This document shows, piece by piece, positions 23,601 to 38,600 of a DNA stretch of 64,000 nt. Each line of letters starts with the position of its first letter. Within the stretch, counting starts at the first letter, position 1. This stretch comes from Alentia gelatinosa. Its lineage: Eukaryota; Annelida; Polychaeta; Phyllodocida; Polynoidae. Under the pieces are notes generated by a model. That model had not been told where the DNA came from, did no database searches, and saw only the letters and a list, made by a program, of their open reading frames with translations. The stretch spans positions 26,571,469-26,635,468 of the forward strand of contig OX465584.1 of NCBI GenBank assembly GCA_950022655.1. The letters run 5' to 3'. The position numbers and the translations under genes are program-made.

Positions 23601-26600
23601 GAGTCGTACATATTGTCTAAACAAATGCGAGAGTAAGATTTTTTTTAAATGTGCTAACGGGGCAGTATCTATGGTATCGTGACCATAAGTCAAATGTATT
23701 TCTATACCTAGTCGGATCCGGACAGGGTGATGATCTAGGAAGATAAACAAATTTTTCCCTACCCAAGATTTAAAGTTAAAGTTAAAAAAAGTTAAACAAA
23801 ATTGGGAGTGATCTTATAGGTCACAGGAGCTGGGCACTGCCGCTCTTCCAACTAGGCCCCCTATGAATGTTATACCTTTTCCATCAGGACATGTGAAATC
23901 TACTGATCTGTTCGTTGTGGTAATTAGCAGTTTTAAAACACTTCGATGAAAATCATGGTTAGAAAAGAAGTGATATCGCAAAAAAAAGTCTATAGGTAAA
24001 AATGACTGGACAATGGACAGAGGTAGAAATGACTGAACAATATGCTCAGAGCTGTGAGATGTGCGTACATAGATCAGTGAAGGAGGGTCACTCGATTTCC
24101 GGCATCACTCTCCTTAGTTGAGTGATGTGGAAAACGTATATATCAGAGAATGTACACATCCTGTATTAACCACGGATTTCAGTTGGGGTCAGGGAAACAA
24201 ATGGACGTATTTTGCATGTGGAGTTTACTGCCTCAGAGATACCCAGAAAACATGGAAAACAAATCAGTTTTGGTTTGGGACCGAGAGTGTGGGGATGTTC
24301 AAAGAACTGTCTTATTGTGGTGAATGAGGTTCAATCTACACTATCGTTGTTTTACACAAGAAATTTCTTTTTGATTTGGAAATATTAACAAGGATTTCCA
24401 TGGGAAAGAGGAAAACTGCCATTTTTGATTTTTAAAAAACCCAGAGTATAGTAGATCCGAATACGCTAAAATGATGAAACACTATACCACATAAACTTTG
24501 GTTTTAATTGTTTTTACCCCCCCCCCCCCCCCATTTTTGCACTTTGTAATTGTCGCAGCCGGGTGCGGCCAACTCGTAGATATTGCGGAATTTTGATCAT
24601 TATAAATAAAAATCTTGAAATTTATTATGTGATGTCCATAATCTTTCTAACAAACACGTGGGGGCTCAGATACTTTTTGGTTGTAGAAAGTTCCTTGTTA
24701 TGTTATTTGTGAAGAAAATGTGCTGCTTTTGTCAGACAGGCGTCCAGCAGATATGCTAACATGAGTATATTCCTGGTACTGGCATACACTGCTTCTGCTA
24801 TTTTTCAGATGTAATTCTCCTATAATCGTGGAGATTGACCTCAGACATGGAGACAGATATGACGCTAGCAGCTCGGGGAGAAGATGAGTAACTGTGACAT
24901 GCTCACCTCACCGTTCCCCTCAGCGTCCTGGTTGTCCAGTTTGGTGGTACAGCCTGGCATGTCCTGTCCGACACTCCCCAGTAAGTACTTCCATGGGAAG
25001 GAGACCGTGTGTGGGCCTAGCATAATGAGAGAAATAATACGTCAATAAATTACACATATTCAGATCGTACGATTATTAATACGCAATATCCAAACACATT
25101 TGTGATTGATAATGGTTATTCTACCTCCATTCTTAGAAAAAAGCCAGGTTGTTTCTGTTATAGTGTGGTGTGACAATGTGTTGCAAAAGCGTTTTACACA
25201 AGGTAAACATTGTTAGATTAAAAAAATATATATATATAAAGATAGGTGGTTAGTATTTGTCCTCGGTTGACCGGCGGTTAGAGTGTGGTTACCTGGATTT
25301 ATGTATAATCGTGGACTGACAGACAATGAACGTTGGATACTTTTCTCACCTGTGCTTTCACTCATGCCGTAGATCTCCGTCACGGGAATATTAAGTGACA
25401 TAAAGTAGGTCAGCGTTTCACGCATGATTGGTGCCGCAGACGAGACGAAGAGTTTGCACCTGTCCAGCCCGAGGCCTGCCCGAATCTTCTGGAAAACGAT
25501 GGCATTGGCCACAGTCCATCCAAACGGAACCGAACCACTGCAAAACACCAGTATAATGCATATATAGTGAACCAGTGAATGATATTTTCTTTTATTCACA
25601 TACATATCTGTATTTTGTTGCTGCGCCTACAAGAAAATATCATCTATATACATGTACTACAAAACACAGCTATTTCATTCAAGGTCAGGCCCTTCAAACT
25701 CAAGGTAATACTGTGCTGACGATGGATATAAACTTAATGGTAAAACACCAATGCAGTATTTGTGTTTTTTAAGCACAGTAAAACACGTATTGGCAGCCTA
25801 AATAATAACCAAAAGAAACGGTTTTAAAATACCATGTTCTATTGATATTCTCTACATAGACCCTTCGAAAGACTCTATCCGTGATGGTCTCTACAGATTA
25901 CTAAAAGGGATGGCTACGTAACACACTGATAAGATTTAAAACACCGGTAACTGTTGATGGTATCAGAACATTGGAGGCTTACTTCGTATTCAGTGAAGAA
26001 GCTTATCAGATTGTTGATACCTGGAACCCTAGACACAAGGCCCCACCAGACGGTGTACACTTTTGACATTGGTATCTCGTCAGAACTGAGGCACATCGGT
26101 ATTTTGATATCGCTAAAGGGCCGGGGTTACTCTCGGGTTTGTCCCGGTAGTGGTCTGTATACCTCGAGTGCACTTTGAATGGATGAAGAGCATGCCACCT
26201 TTGGTGTGTTTACACCGGAAGCATTTTCGGTTGTTGGGTCGTCAGGTTTTCCTTGGGTGATCGGGGGCGTAGTATACCGGTTTCTTTTGGGGTTTTTTTA
26301 AACTTTTATTTATACTGGGAGATAATACGCACTCAGCCCGAGGGCTGGTTTCAATGTGCGCCCAGTCTGCAAGATTACATCATCGTTGGTTTTCAACATT
26401 GTTTCGGTATATGAAAATATAACATATGTACAATTGGTCCAGTTGTTAACATTTGTTAACCATGATTAACATTCGACAATCTGATGAGTATCAGTGGTAA
26501 TAAGGGACAGGAATACAGCCGATGAGAGCACAATGGCCGATATATGTAAAAGTTTATACTACTGAGAGATGTTTTAGTTAAAATGTTAGAAGACATTACG

Positions 26601-29600
26601 GTCATGTTAGAAGACATTTACGTTATTGTACCTTTTGAGTTTTAAGTCAAATTCCCTCTTTTTTGGCCATATAATCTGTGGAGACGACGCAGTTTTTATT
26701 TCATTTTATTTATCATTATCATTTTCTTAGGCTTTTTATTGCAATCAATAATTTTCTATTGCCCTTTCTTGCAATAAGGTGGGGGTGGGGTGGGGGATGG
26801 TGTTGATGTATGATTTTAAAGGGTCAATGTCAAAGTTTTAAAAGTCTGTTCAGGTTGGGAGATTAAACCAGGCGGTTCTTATATACATGTACCAATAGCA
26901 TAATAGTGAATTGTTAGTTACACAAAACCCTACTTTTCATGTCGTGACATCCTAGAATAGACATTATAGCACGTATAGTGATACATATTCTTATTATCTA
27001 TGTTATAACCGTATATATACATACATGTTCTATCAGTGAACCCGAAATAAACATACTTATCTAACGTTTATTGACAAAGCCTAAATAGTACAATCTCTCT
27101 GATTCATAAGAACTAGATACATAACACACGTGGATATTTCTTAAACACATGTACATGTAACAGAATAGTAACAAAGGCCAAGGTCAATTACCAAGAATAA
27201 CAAAGGCCAAGGTCAATTACCAATCAATAGATAAATATAATGGATGACAATATCGACAATTGATAACATATAGTGCAGACATGGTGATAAAGCAAAACTA
27301 CCATCTGAATGAAGTGACTTTTCTACATGCATAATAATCAGCAAGAGTGCCCACAAGAACAATATTCTAAACTCATGTCGACTATAAAGGCTTGGATCCA
27401 TTTGGCCGACATTAGTGCCCATCACGAGACAGGCCCTAATTGGGGGCTGTTTTAGACCTGATCCGAATAGGGACTGAAAATGGGCCGAGCAGGATGAAGA
27501 CACACTTCAGGTAAATGGAATCCAGCCTTAAAGAGGCTGGATTGATACATGCAGCTCTACTCACAGATCTACAAGCAAGCAACAAGTTACCAGCCCAAGC
27601 GTTATGCAGGAAAATGTATTGTTTCACTGGCATCATGCATTTTCTATCCTCTCCAGGGTTCTCCAGGGTCGAGGGAGAACATGCAGTTATAGTTAAATAC
27701 CCTTTTGGTGTGGTCTCATTCAAATACGCCACAGCAAGTTTGCAGTGTGTGGCGAGAATGAATACATTTAAAGGGTGTGTTCCACGGAGCTTACTGAATG
27801 GCCCCACACGGCGGCCGCTCGGCTGAGGGCCAGAAAACCTGATCAAATACTTTTTGCCTGTTACAGTCCTTTAGCATCAGCCGTGTGCATTTGTGTACTA
27901 TCACCATGTTTGGTGGAAGCATTTTTGGGGGATGCCTGATGGCATCGAAATCCAGCCTATCCAATAGAATACACCCATAATATGCAAAGGTGGATGCTTC
28001 GTACAGTAGAACCCCATTAGCGCAGGGCACCTTTAATTCCGAGTTGCGTGGTCCGAGTTGTGGGGACCCCACTTCAAGTGGGAAATAAATGAAAAATGGG
28101 ATTCTTCTACAAGCAAAATGGTCAAAGTTACAGGATGGTCCCCTCATTGACATGCCCAGCTACCGGAGTTCTACTGTATATGTACATACATGGATAGATA
28201 AGTGAATGAAAGAATAAATAAAATGCCACCGCCAAAATTCAAGTTCAACTAACACACAGGGGGTATTCTTGCCCCCCAAAAGCAAAAGTGCATTTTTTAA
28301 ATAAAACCCATATAAATCCATGCAGAGAGCAAGCAATGAAAATAATTTTACCGTTTTTTCTTTCCCTTGAGTTGGCTGTTACAAGTAGGAAAACGTTGGT
28401 TAGGGATATATACACAATATTAACTGGTTTCAGATACAAGCGGCCGAAGTCTCCGAGGATTACACGCGCAGTAATATCCGAGCGAACGCGAGGATGTTAC
28501 GTAGGGAGTTGTTTCCGTAATCTCCGCTTTGTGAAGGGCGAAGATTACGAGCAACCTTACTCTCCGCCCGGTGAATTATACAGTCCCTATAGGTTTAGTA
28601 TGGAGACCTCATTATCAGTGAATAATAAATGTATATACACACACTGAGCAAAGCGATCATATTACATAGCTATCGATTCCCTGGTATACTTAAAGTATAT
28701 CAAGAGAAGGATATCCACTCACAATTAGAAATCGTACACACTCTTTGTCAGTGGTTTGTTAAGAGTTTTGATGAATCAACTAGAGACGTTTGTTAATGTC
28801 AATATAGCATGACTATATATTTCATAGTGCGCATTTAATTGATAGTCTGTGGAAATATCTCATATGTGGAATTTGCTGCATCAGAGAAACTGGGAAGATG
28901 TGAAAAACTTGTCGATATCAGCCATAGCGTGGTGCTGAGGGTCTGTGTCTAGAGTCAAACCGCTGTCCCATTGGTAAGATTGAGGAGGCTCATATAATAT
29001 TATCTACGGTATACACAGGGGGAGGGGAGGGGATGTCTAAACGTGTGCCGTATATGTGTGAAGTAAGGAACTCACCCTTCCATGAGACTGAGGTTGCCGC
29101 GCAGACCTATGTCCTTGGCCCATGTGCCGATCATCTTCTTGATGCCGGTGGTGCGCGCGCCGATAGCCTGCAGTTTCTCCTGAATCTTTTCCCACACACG
29201 GGGCACACCCAGGAAGGCTGTGGGCCGCACCTCCTTCATAGTCTCCACCAAGGACCCCTGAAAAAACGTAAAGTCCAGCTGCTGAATATATGTGAGAAGT
29301 GACCAGGAGGTTCACGTGATTAACCATCATCTACTTCCTTAAAATACACTGTTACTTTCATTGTCGACGTTTGTTTATGTTGCAATCGATGTCTTTTTAT
29401 CTTTACTTTTTCAATTCTATCGGTTTATTTAGTAGTTTAAATTATGCACCCACAGTGTAAAGATTCAAAGTTACAGGCATTATGCCATGTCACATGGGAT
29501 TCATTCTATTCTAAAAGATCAGTGGAAAGCGACTTATTGTACTGGGTGAATATTCCATATGAAACAAAAAACACTTCCAAAATCCAAGACATGTTCTTTT

Positions 29601-32600
29601 CGACTAAAGCCAAAACCGGAACATCTGAGAAACCACAAAGACCCTTAAGGTATTGTAAACCTCTGTAGTTGATTTCAGTGAATTCTGCAATATTCGCCTA
29701 CACTGTTTGACAGTAATATTGTCAGAGGGCTGCTTATCATAACCTAAGAGTTTTAATTGGCTCGGCACACAGAAGTTGCTGCGGTACGCACCTTGAGGGC
29801 GTCGGGCTGCGCGAACCAGACGGTGGCTCCGTACTTGATGGGGCCGTACAGGTCGACAACCTGCGCGGCGACGTGACTCAGGGGTAAGTAGCTGATGAGG
29901 TGGTCTTCGGCGAACACCAGGTTCGCCGCCCGGCCCGCCATGGTCGCTGTCCACGTGATGTTGTCGTGACTCAGCATCACACCCTTCGGGTTTCCTGTTG
30001 TTCCCGACTGTAAAGAAATGCCATCATTCATATGATGAATACCACTAAAATGTCGTCAAAAACAATACGGCACAGAGCAAACTCTGGATTCACCACCCAT
30101 CCGCTAGGGGAATCTCTGGATTTCCATTGTAACCCGCTATGTGCCGAATATAAATCTGAATATTAATATAGTCACCCGGGTCAGCTATATCGATTAAGAA
30201 AATAAGGTAAATTCAATTCATTGTCTATTGATTATTGTCAATGGTGATCCAAATATCTCCTATATTTTCATTCAACTTATTCAAATATATAATGCATTTC
30301 CCAAAACAATTGAACTCTTATACCTATAGATTGCACGTCAATATTTTTGTGGGAGCTGGGTTTCATTGTAGCATGGACAGTGTATTGTCTTGAGTACAAT
30401 GTCCATGTTTGATTATACAAATGATATTGAAGGTATAGCAGTCGTTTGATTCGTTTATTGGATGGTTTATTGTCCCAGGCCAGGAGCCCTTGCGAATATA
30501 TAGGATCACCTCAAGGTTTAGCTTTTCTCACTGCTTTACACCGCAAGGGCAGTCCTAAAACCTGAGGACTTGAAATAAATCAAGGAAGAAATCCTGCCAT
30601 TAAGACATTAACCATGCTCAGAGTTCTTTCGCCCACACTAAATAGTGTGAGAAGGACTGATCTTTGATAAAGCAATGAGTCTGATACTGCTGGGATTAAA
30701 GGAAAAGGGTGGCTGGTGACACTGTGGTGCAGGTATTTGAGGAATGTCATGCTTATTGGTGTGTTTTGATTAATATGTTTACTAGTCATACTTTGTTACC
30801 CATGCGTATATATCTTAATTGAAATTACCAGAGCGTCGAATCCCTATCGTATTTGCCTTAATCCAAAACTGCACTCAAAGGTGTTCATGTTTTTTTTAAA
30901 CGGAATACCATAATATATATTTGGCTTCACTCTTAAGCAGCGTTCCTGTGTGGGGAGCTCTCAGGCTGCTGTGCAACCATACGGCAAGTCCGCCATACGT
31001 CCAGGCATATTTCGCCGAGACATACTACGGAATTTCGATCAAAATGAATCTTCAAATTTTGAATATCAGTAATTTATCTGAAGACTTGCAGCCAAGCTTA
31101 AGATATATCATACATTAGGGCATCTATAAAAATAAATAGTAGAATTTTGGGAGACTTACCTAGTAAGTTGAAGTAAAATTGAGATTTTACCAAGGATAAC
31201 ACATAGTATTGTAGGGGACAAATTGAAATATTTAGAGCTAAAAAAAACGGGTATTCCAAAACCTTGGGATGAAAGTCGGGAATGAGGGAAAAATCAGAAA
31301 TTTAAAACTTTTACCCCCAAAAAAGTATCATTTATAGCATTATTTCGGAACAGAATCGGTATGAATCGATATATATTCTTTCACTAAGCTCCACCCTTAG
31401 CGCAATCAACAGCGTTCATACAAAAAGACTGCAAACATCTTAATGACAGACCGGTCTTTTAGCGAGATACTTTATGCCCGCAACTTTGACATTGGTCTCT
31501 ATTTGGGACAAGTGTCATTAGTTGAGGTATTTTAACTACATACCTACGGTTCAGGTATGCGTGCCTACCAATATAATTCTAATAATAGTGCTCAAATGTA
31601 TACATATGTGTGGTTTTAAGAGGTTCCATTATCTCATGACAAATAGGTCGAAAATAGGGGCCCTATAAACTTTGAGTGCGGGACGTTCAACTGTTTGTAC
31701 TAAATGACCTTGAGATGTTAGACCCGGACGCGCGCTGTGGCAGGTCCTGGTGGCAGGTGGAGCGTGACGTCACGGGGCTCTCCCTATGACGCGCTCCACC
31801 TACTCGTGACCAGCAGACCGTGACGTTATCTGTGTGTGTCACGATCTGAGACATTCAGTCCACTCTTACAGAATGTATCCTAATCTTGCATCGATACAAC
31901 TATATCTTAATCTAGTTTGAATAGAAATAGTTCAATAAAAATAGGTTGCTTAAATATTTATAGTTTTCTCTACTACCAGGCACCTTGTATTCTATTGAGA
32001 ATTGTATCGTATTCATCGTTTATAACATGACAAATTGAAGCCCCTTGGGTGGTTCGATTGCTCTCCCACAACTTGATATCTTATATATACATATAGAAAA
32101 TGTATAATGAATTCAAATATTCATAATTGTAATGTATGTATGGTAATATTAGTGTTTTTCACACTAAAATTTCGTATTCCCCGTTATCCCCCCAAAAAAC
32201 AAGCCAGACAGGCTGAGACAACTCTCAACTAAAACACGGCAACAAACTTGTCTAACTGGCGAGAATGATAAATACTTGACTGTGGCATGGACAAAAAACG
32301 TCTACAAGTCCAGTCCATGGCTGTACTCGTTTGTTAAATTGTGCTCTGGTAAATGAGTAATAAAGTAAGATTTGAAATGCCGCTGTGTCGGTTCAGGTGC
32401 TGCGGTTTCAGGCCTCAGCTGTATTGGGACTGTGCCAAGCATGTTCATAGTTAGTCTAGTTCATAGTGTACATATCCGCCGGCCCGGTCACCGCCAGCGG
32501 CCACCGGCCGTTCTCATGCCATATCGCCGGCCCGGTGGAACACGCCCTTAAATGCGCTGCTGTGCGGTTTCGGACCCTATGACGATTGAGACCCTATTGG

Positions 32601-35600
32601 GTGGATTCGGCGCCAATTATCAGTAAGGGCATGACTAAGCGTGAAGTGTTTATTAAAACCAAGCTCCGAAACGAGTTTCTTTGCCTCGTATGACTTACCG
32701 TGTAGATGAGAGTAGAGCACTTATTTGGAGCCAAATTTCTGATCCGGGCCTGAAGAGCATCTTCAGTGACGTCACTTCCTGCCTTCATGAATTCTGACCA
32801 CTGAAATGACAACCGCAGCTTGTGAATATACAAGCAATATACGTGTATATTTTATCCAACTTTTCTTATGAGCCTCAGTATGTGTTGTATATGATTAAAG
32901 GTATCCTTATTCAATAATTCTTATAGACCCTTTTTTTCGCCTAATCATAGGCTAATGAAAGTTATTATCCTTCAGCCAAATGAAGGCCACATACACCAAA
33001 TCCATAGGCACACAGAAGTGCAAATGAGTACAGTAAACAAACAACTGGTACTTCGGTTATACTTTTTTCGCTTCTTTTGAAATTTGATTCAATGGCGGAT
33101 ATTTCTTTTTATTCAATGTATTTGCTTGCAATTGCCGCTTCCGAAAATTTGTGATTCATTTTAATTACTAGTCTGAGCGTACCGTGTAGACATTGTCCTT
33201 CTTCTCCTTCAGGTCACCGCTGTACTGGACGACGGCCTTCAGGTGTGGCAGTCTGTCCCATACCTTGAGCACCTTGTTCAACTGGGCAGTGTTTTCCACC
33301 ACTATGATGTTGGCCTTACAGTTACTGGCCACGTAGTGACACGCCTCGGGCGAGTTGGTCGTGTAGATGCCGGTCGCAAGACCACTGGTGAAAAAATAAC
33401 GCAGAAGTTCGTGATCTGAGTCAGCGTTAAGCACAGCTAAAAAACAAAACCTTATGGTCTGATTATGTAGAACTACGCGAGTTAGGAATGAGGAAGTGTG
33501 CCGTTACTCTCCCACACGTTTCGGTCATGTTTTTCCCTTAGCGGATACGCGAATGCCAACACATTTAATGAGTTTAACATTCCCGTACACAATTTTGAGG
33601 AGGTACGATTAATTCGTTGTTACCACTTGAATGGGCTGCAGAAAGCGTGCAGTCGACATAAAAAAAAGTTATTTTTACATATCATATACAGTAGAACCCC
33701 GCCTAACGGTCACCCCGCGTAAGCGGACACCTTTGCTCAGAACGGTTCCCTCTATCAGATGTTTATTTTAACCCCGCGTAAGCGGAAACTTTGGTCCGGA
33801 AAGTAGGGTATCCGCTTACGCGGGGTTCTACTGCATATAATATATATTGCTAAGCCGGTAACGAATCACGAGGTTTTGATACCACCAAACACTCTGTGGG
33901 ATTCGTTAGTCTATAGAGGTAAATATGGTAAGCTACAAGATCAGTGGACACTAAGTGATATGTTTGGTAAAAATGCACTAGAGCAGAACTCCTCAACCGC
34001 TTATTTTCTGTCTCGCTATCTTTCTCTGTCTCTATCTTCGGTTTTTACTCTTTCTGTCGGTCTTCTGTCAATCTGCCTCTCTCACTGTCTCTCTCCATCC
34101 CTCGCCCTCCTTCTTCCTCTGTTTTCTATTATCTCATCGCGCAAAAATATCAGGGGACTATATGTAATTTATTATATCCTACCTTCAGTGCCTGCAACTG
34201 TGAAATATTTAGTAGAAACCGAACGAGAGTTAGACTTGACCATGTTTATGCCACGACGGGAAGGTCGCGTATTACTACACGAGGCGTAACCGAGTGTAGT
34301 GAGGAGCAGACCTGACCAGAGTGGCATAGACATTGACAAGTCTAACTCGAGAACTTTTTTTCATAGTAGCTGACATCCTGCTCTCTGATTGGTCAATATT
34401 GTTATTACTCTAATGGCATAAAAAACACTTTATGTCACGGCCTGCCACATAAAATTTGCCTATGTTAAGTCTATGGCGGCTTTTTATTAGGGGTAGGATA
34501 AAGTCTGTTGGGGCACAACCTCATTATCTTCTAATGCTGGATTCGCCCGTGGGAGTGCTACATGACAATGGTGGCTTGTAGTTCAAACCACACCCTCGTC
34601 AAAGGAAGTGTGTTACACGGTGAGATATTACTGTTCATATGAACATGTGAATCATCACCTCTATTTAAACCTCACCTAAACCCGTGAGATATCTATTTAT
34701 GGAACAGTTCTGTATCTCAATACATGGTAGCTGTATCAAAAGCCAAATCGAAACAAACAGCATACTTCAAATAGTTCTATGTAGTCCTCAGGCAAGTAAC
34801 TCTGACCCTATCTCCTATCAGGTAATTTAGTACAGAGACTAACCGAAACTATATTTTTATGTAAGCAAATCCGATATATCAAGAGTTAATGTGTCGGGGA
34901 GTCCCCTAGGAATTCTCGCCAATAATAACTTACGGAAATTGACACTGTGCCATGAGGAAAGCTTTAGGAGAACAGGACTTTAAAGAGATGGCGTCATACA
35001 CGTTTTACCTCCGGATTATAGCTTATGTAAATCACTGTATGAAAAGTCACAGGTCATTGAACGTCCAGTTCTGCAGATTTAGATACTGCATTACATCACA
35101 TTGTCTAGTTTCAAGGTAGGAGACAATGAAAATACTCATTTTTAATCACGTGTCACTTTAATATATAGCTAGTAGGACAGCACTAGTTCAAATAAATGAA
35201 ACCTTGAATGTAATACAGATTGCCACACGAATAAAGATTGGGAAACAGAAGACAAACCTTGGTATTCTTTGGTTAGTGGTACTACCTTCAACATATTTAA
35301 TATATTCAACACAAATTGGCTTTCCGAGGCTCGGCCCATCTGCTCAGTGTTAGCATTAAATACCGCGTGAACAAAAATTATATTCTACATGAAGGAGTGA
35401 CTGTCATTAACAACAACGTCATGCATAAGTCACCAACTTAGTACACGGACCTGTAACAACCTGTACTTAGTAAAAATAGCTGTATGATATCGTGTACATG
35501 ACTAGATGCAAACTAGGAATCAAAAGCGGAACTGTTGTCTTTAGTCAATATCCCACTGAATGCAAGATCACGGCCATATAAATAATCCTATTTGCTTTAT

Positions 35601-38600
35601 CGTGTCACGCCTGTTGTGATGCATGTGCTTACCGAATGGAACAATGCCAAATCATTGTACATTAGAGGGAAACTATGTTCCGGTGAAAGAAAGTCAAAGT
35701 TTACGAAGTAAGGGTTGGAAAAATTACTGCCCAAGGCCTTGGCCGCGGGCAGTAATTTTTCCGACCCTTACCGAGTTCGTCCATAGGCATATAGTAATGT
35801 ACACAACCTTTCATAGAGACTTTTGTGTAGATAGATATGGCATTCCAGCAATCAAATATCAGGAAGTGATGTGGTTAGGAAGAAAAGATTCAGGATCTAG
35901 TTTTGGGGGTCTTGTTTCATTTGTTAGCTTTTTCAGAAAATGTCCACACTTCTCTCTATACAAATGGCTATGGGGCTTGACCTGAACACTATAATAATAC
36001 CTACCCGGCAAAGATGGCAGCCAGATCGGAGATGAACCACTCTGGAGAGTTGAAGCCGATGATGCCTACCCCATGATAGGGTTCTAGACCCAGCGCTATC
36101 ATAGACTTGGCGGCACGCACCACATCATTATAGTACTGCTGATAGGTCCATTTCACCCACTCACCGTCCCGTTTCTGGGCTGTAACATAAAGACTCGATA
36201 CATTATCTACTGAATCTTACGTCTTGATAATTAATGCTGTTGGTAGGCCCACTTCACCAAGTGACTGCTACACCATACATCATCTACTGATTCTCACATC
36301 TCGATGCATAGTACTTCCTTTAAGTGCACTTTAACCTACTGAATCTCATATCTCCATAATTAGTAAGCTGGATGGTCCACTTCACCCACAGACTGTATCA
36401 TTTCGGGCTGAGAATACAAAGACTCGATACCTCATCTTTCTTCTGAATATTTAAGTTCACATAAATGCCAGTAGAGAAGTCAGGGTTACATAACCCTGGC
36501 AATTCGATGATCGGACTTTTCAGGTAGGTTGCGGTGTTTAGGAAAATATGTGGATCTGGTAGTATAGCTTGGCGATGGCTTCTTGATGAGTTGTTCAGTT
36601 TAGGAGGGCTCTAGTTAAGGGCGAATATAGGTAATATTGTAGAGTTCTATCTTAGTCTGACAATGTAAAGTAAGGTAGGGGTTTAACATATTATCCTGAA
36701 GCGTGTTCTATGGTAATAAATATCACACAACTCATAGATAAGTAGACTGATTATACACCGCTCTAACCTGTGATCTTATCACCAAGTAGATACAAGTACA
36801 TCATAAACATATATATATATATATATATAACATTAAAGTTACATAACATCAGACCAAGCCGAAACTCGCTCCAGAATTGTTTCCACAAGCAATAAACTTT
36901 TTCATTCTGTTTTTTTGCTATTAAAGAGCCTGTCTTTTGTAGTTACACCGTTTGCTCTCATTTGAATATGTACGATCGTCGAAGGATAATATCTAAGCTA
37001 ATATTACAGAATTAATTCATTAGATATAATATATGATACAAACTCACACTTCTTTTGTCGACACAAAAACTATGTCAACAAGTTTTAACGTAAATAGTGA
37101 ATAAAAATATTCACACTTCGTAACAAAAGCCTATAGTTTCCAAATACAAGTATGTATGGCTTCTGGACTCGAAAAATGGATTCACGAATTGCCAATGCCT
37201 GAAGATATAATAATTTTTGCTTTTAAAAATTCACAATAGGAACAGAATATTATGAGATTTTTGGAGTTGAAGAGAGTTGTTGAAAAAAATGCAAGGAAAA
37301 AAGGAAAAACAAGCATGGAAGACTGTATAGGCAGAGACCTACCCAGAGCGGTATGGTTGGGAATCTGTTTGACTGTGGTGTGGAGCAGGGTGGGCACGGA
37401 GACTGGTTTGATGGAGAGGTTGCCAGTGTCGCGTAGAGATAGTTTGACCGGAACATCTGGTAACCATGACATGATGCTTTCTGCTTCTACTACCTCATCA
37501 GGACCTGTAATGGAAAAAGGTAACGTGACTATGCATATCATGATGCAGCCTACAACCTCAAGGCCTATAATGTACATAAAGGTACCAATAATGCATATCT
37601 GGAAAGCCAAAGGACCGGGGAACACGAGAAATGCCATATTAATCTCAATCACCCAAAGACATGCTACTCTGGAATGGGCTCCACTTGGATTTACAGGACA
37701 GCTCTTTATGTTCCTCCAAAATAAAAATAGTTTATTCTTAACCTGCGCTGTAACAATGGCGTGCTTCATGTAATAGAAGCAGAATATAGGGCAACATTTG
37801 CCCTAGCTGATACCTCCAGTATAAAAAAAAAACTTTCGGTCAATCTCCATATCATTTCATACCTGAATATCATCAAACTGGCCCACTTATCATTTGCTGT
37901 TGTAAATGACAGAGAGTCACGTGGTAAAGCGGGACAAGCTATGTTCATGAATTCGTAATTGAGTGACGAATGAAATCCGTACACATGACGCCTAAGTGTG
38001 AGACATTCGCAGTTAGATAATAGCAATCTCTTAGCCATATTTGTGGAATGATTAAGCACCCAGATCTAGAATAGAAAAAGGGAATAGTTAGACTACTCGC
38101 ACGTACCGTTTGTGTGTTGCACTGCGGCTCTGACTGGCTCAACAGGGGGCGTGGCGGCGGTGGGGGACGCTGCCTCTTCCTCGCGCAGTGATGTCGGCGG
38201 TCGCTCCTCTGTCGGACTTGCATCCAAAGAACCTCTCCTAAGATGAGACACAACATTCATAGGTTTATGAAATTACTCCTACTTTTTCTTAATTAAATCA
38301 TATCCTCTCATCAGGTTGCGATTACCACTCACTCACAAACGTTCAGTGGATGTAATATGAGTTTTCTAGCTACTCTAATAGTGTGGAATGCGATGTCAAC
38401 ATAAATCCCTCGGACCAGTTTATTTTTATCTATATTTAGTTGTTTGTGTGAACACATTACGTTATTTGATGGTATCTCATGGGTATTTTTATGCTTGGGG
38501 CCAGCTTTGATCATATAACGGCTACACTGGGTGACAAATAAGCAACCTAGTAAAGGAAAAGGACGACCCGTGTCCTCCACCACCTACCTTTGATGGCATG

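Larger units (their letters stand above)
25538..29075. other. Long ACSBG intron 8, repeat content
   Basis: Contains a LINE-tail-like segment near 26290-26350, a two-copy repeat at about 27173-27225, the pogo-like MITE at 28004-28176 and the GC-rich element at about 28440-28632. Open frames at 27436-28153 on the minus strand show no domain. Confidence 0.4.

Noticed and set aside
27436..28153. Overlapping minus-strand frames in ACSBG intron 8
   Set aside because: No domain, no splice support, and one frame runs into the MITE at 28004-28176.
33992..34130. CT-rich open frame as coding sequence
   Set aside because: Low-complexity TCTCTGTC-type repeat; the frame is a composition effect.
37182..37769. 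195-residue minus-strand open frame
   Set aside because: Only 37343-37504 is real ACSBG coding sequence; the rest reads through both flanking introns.
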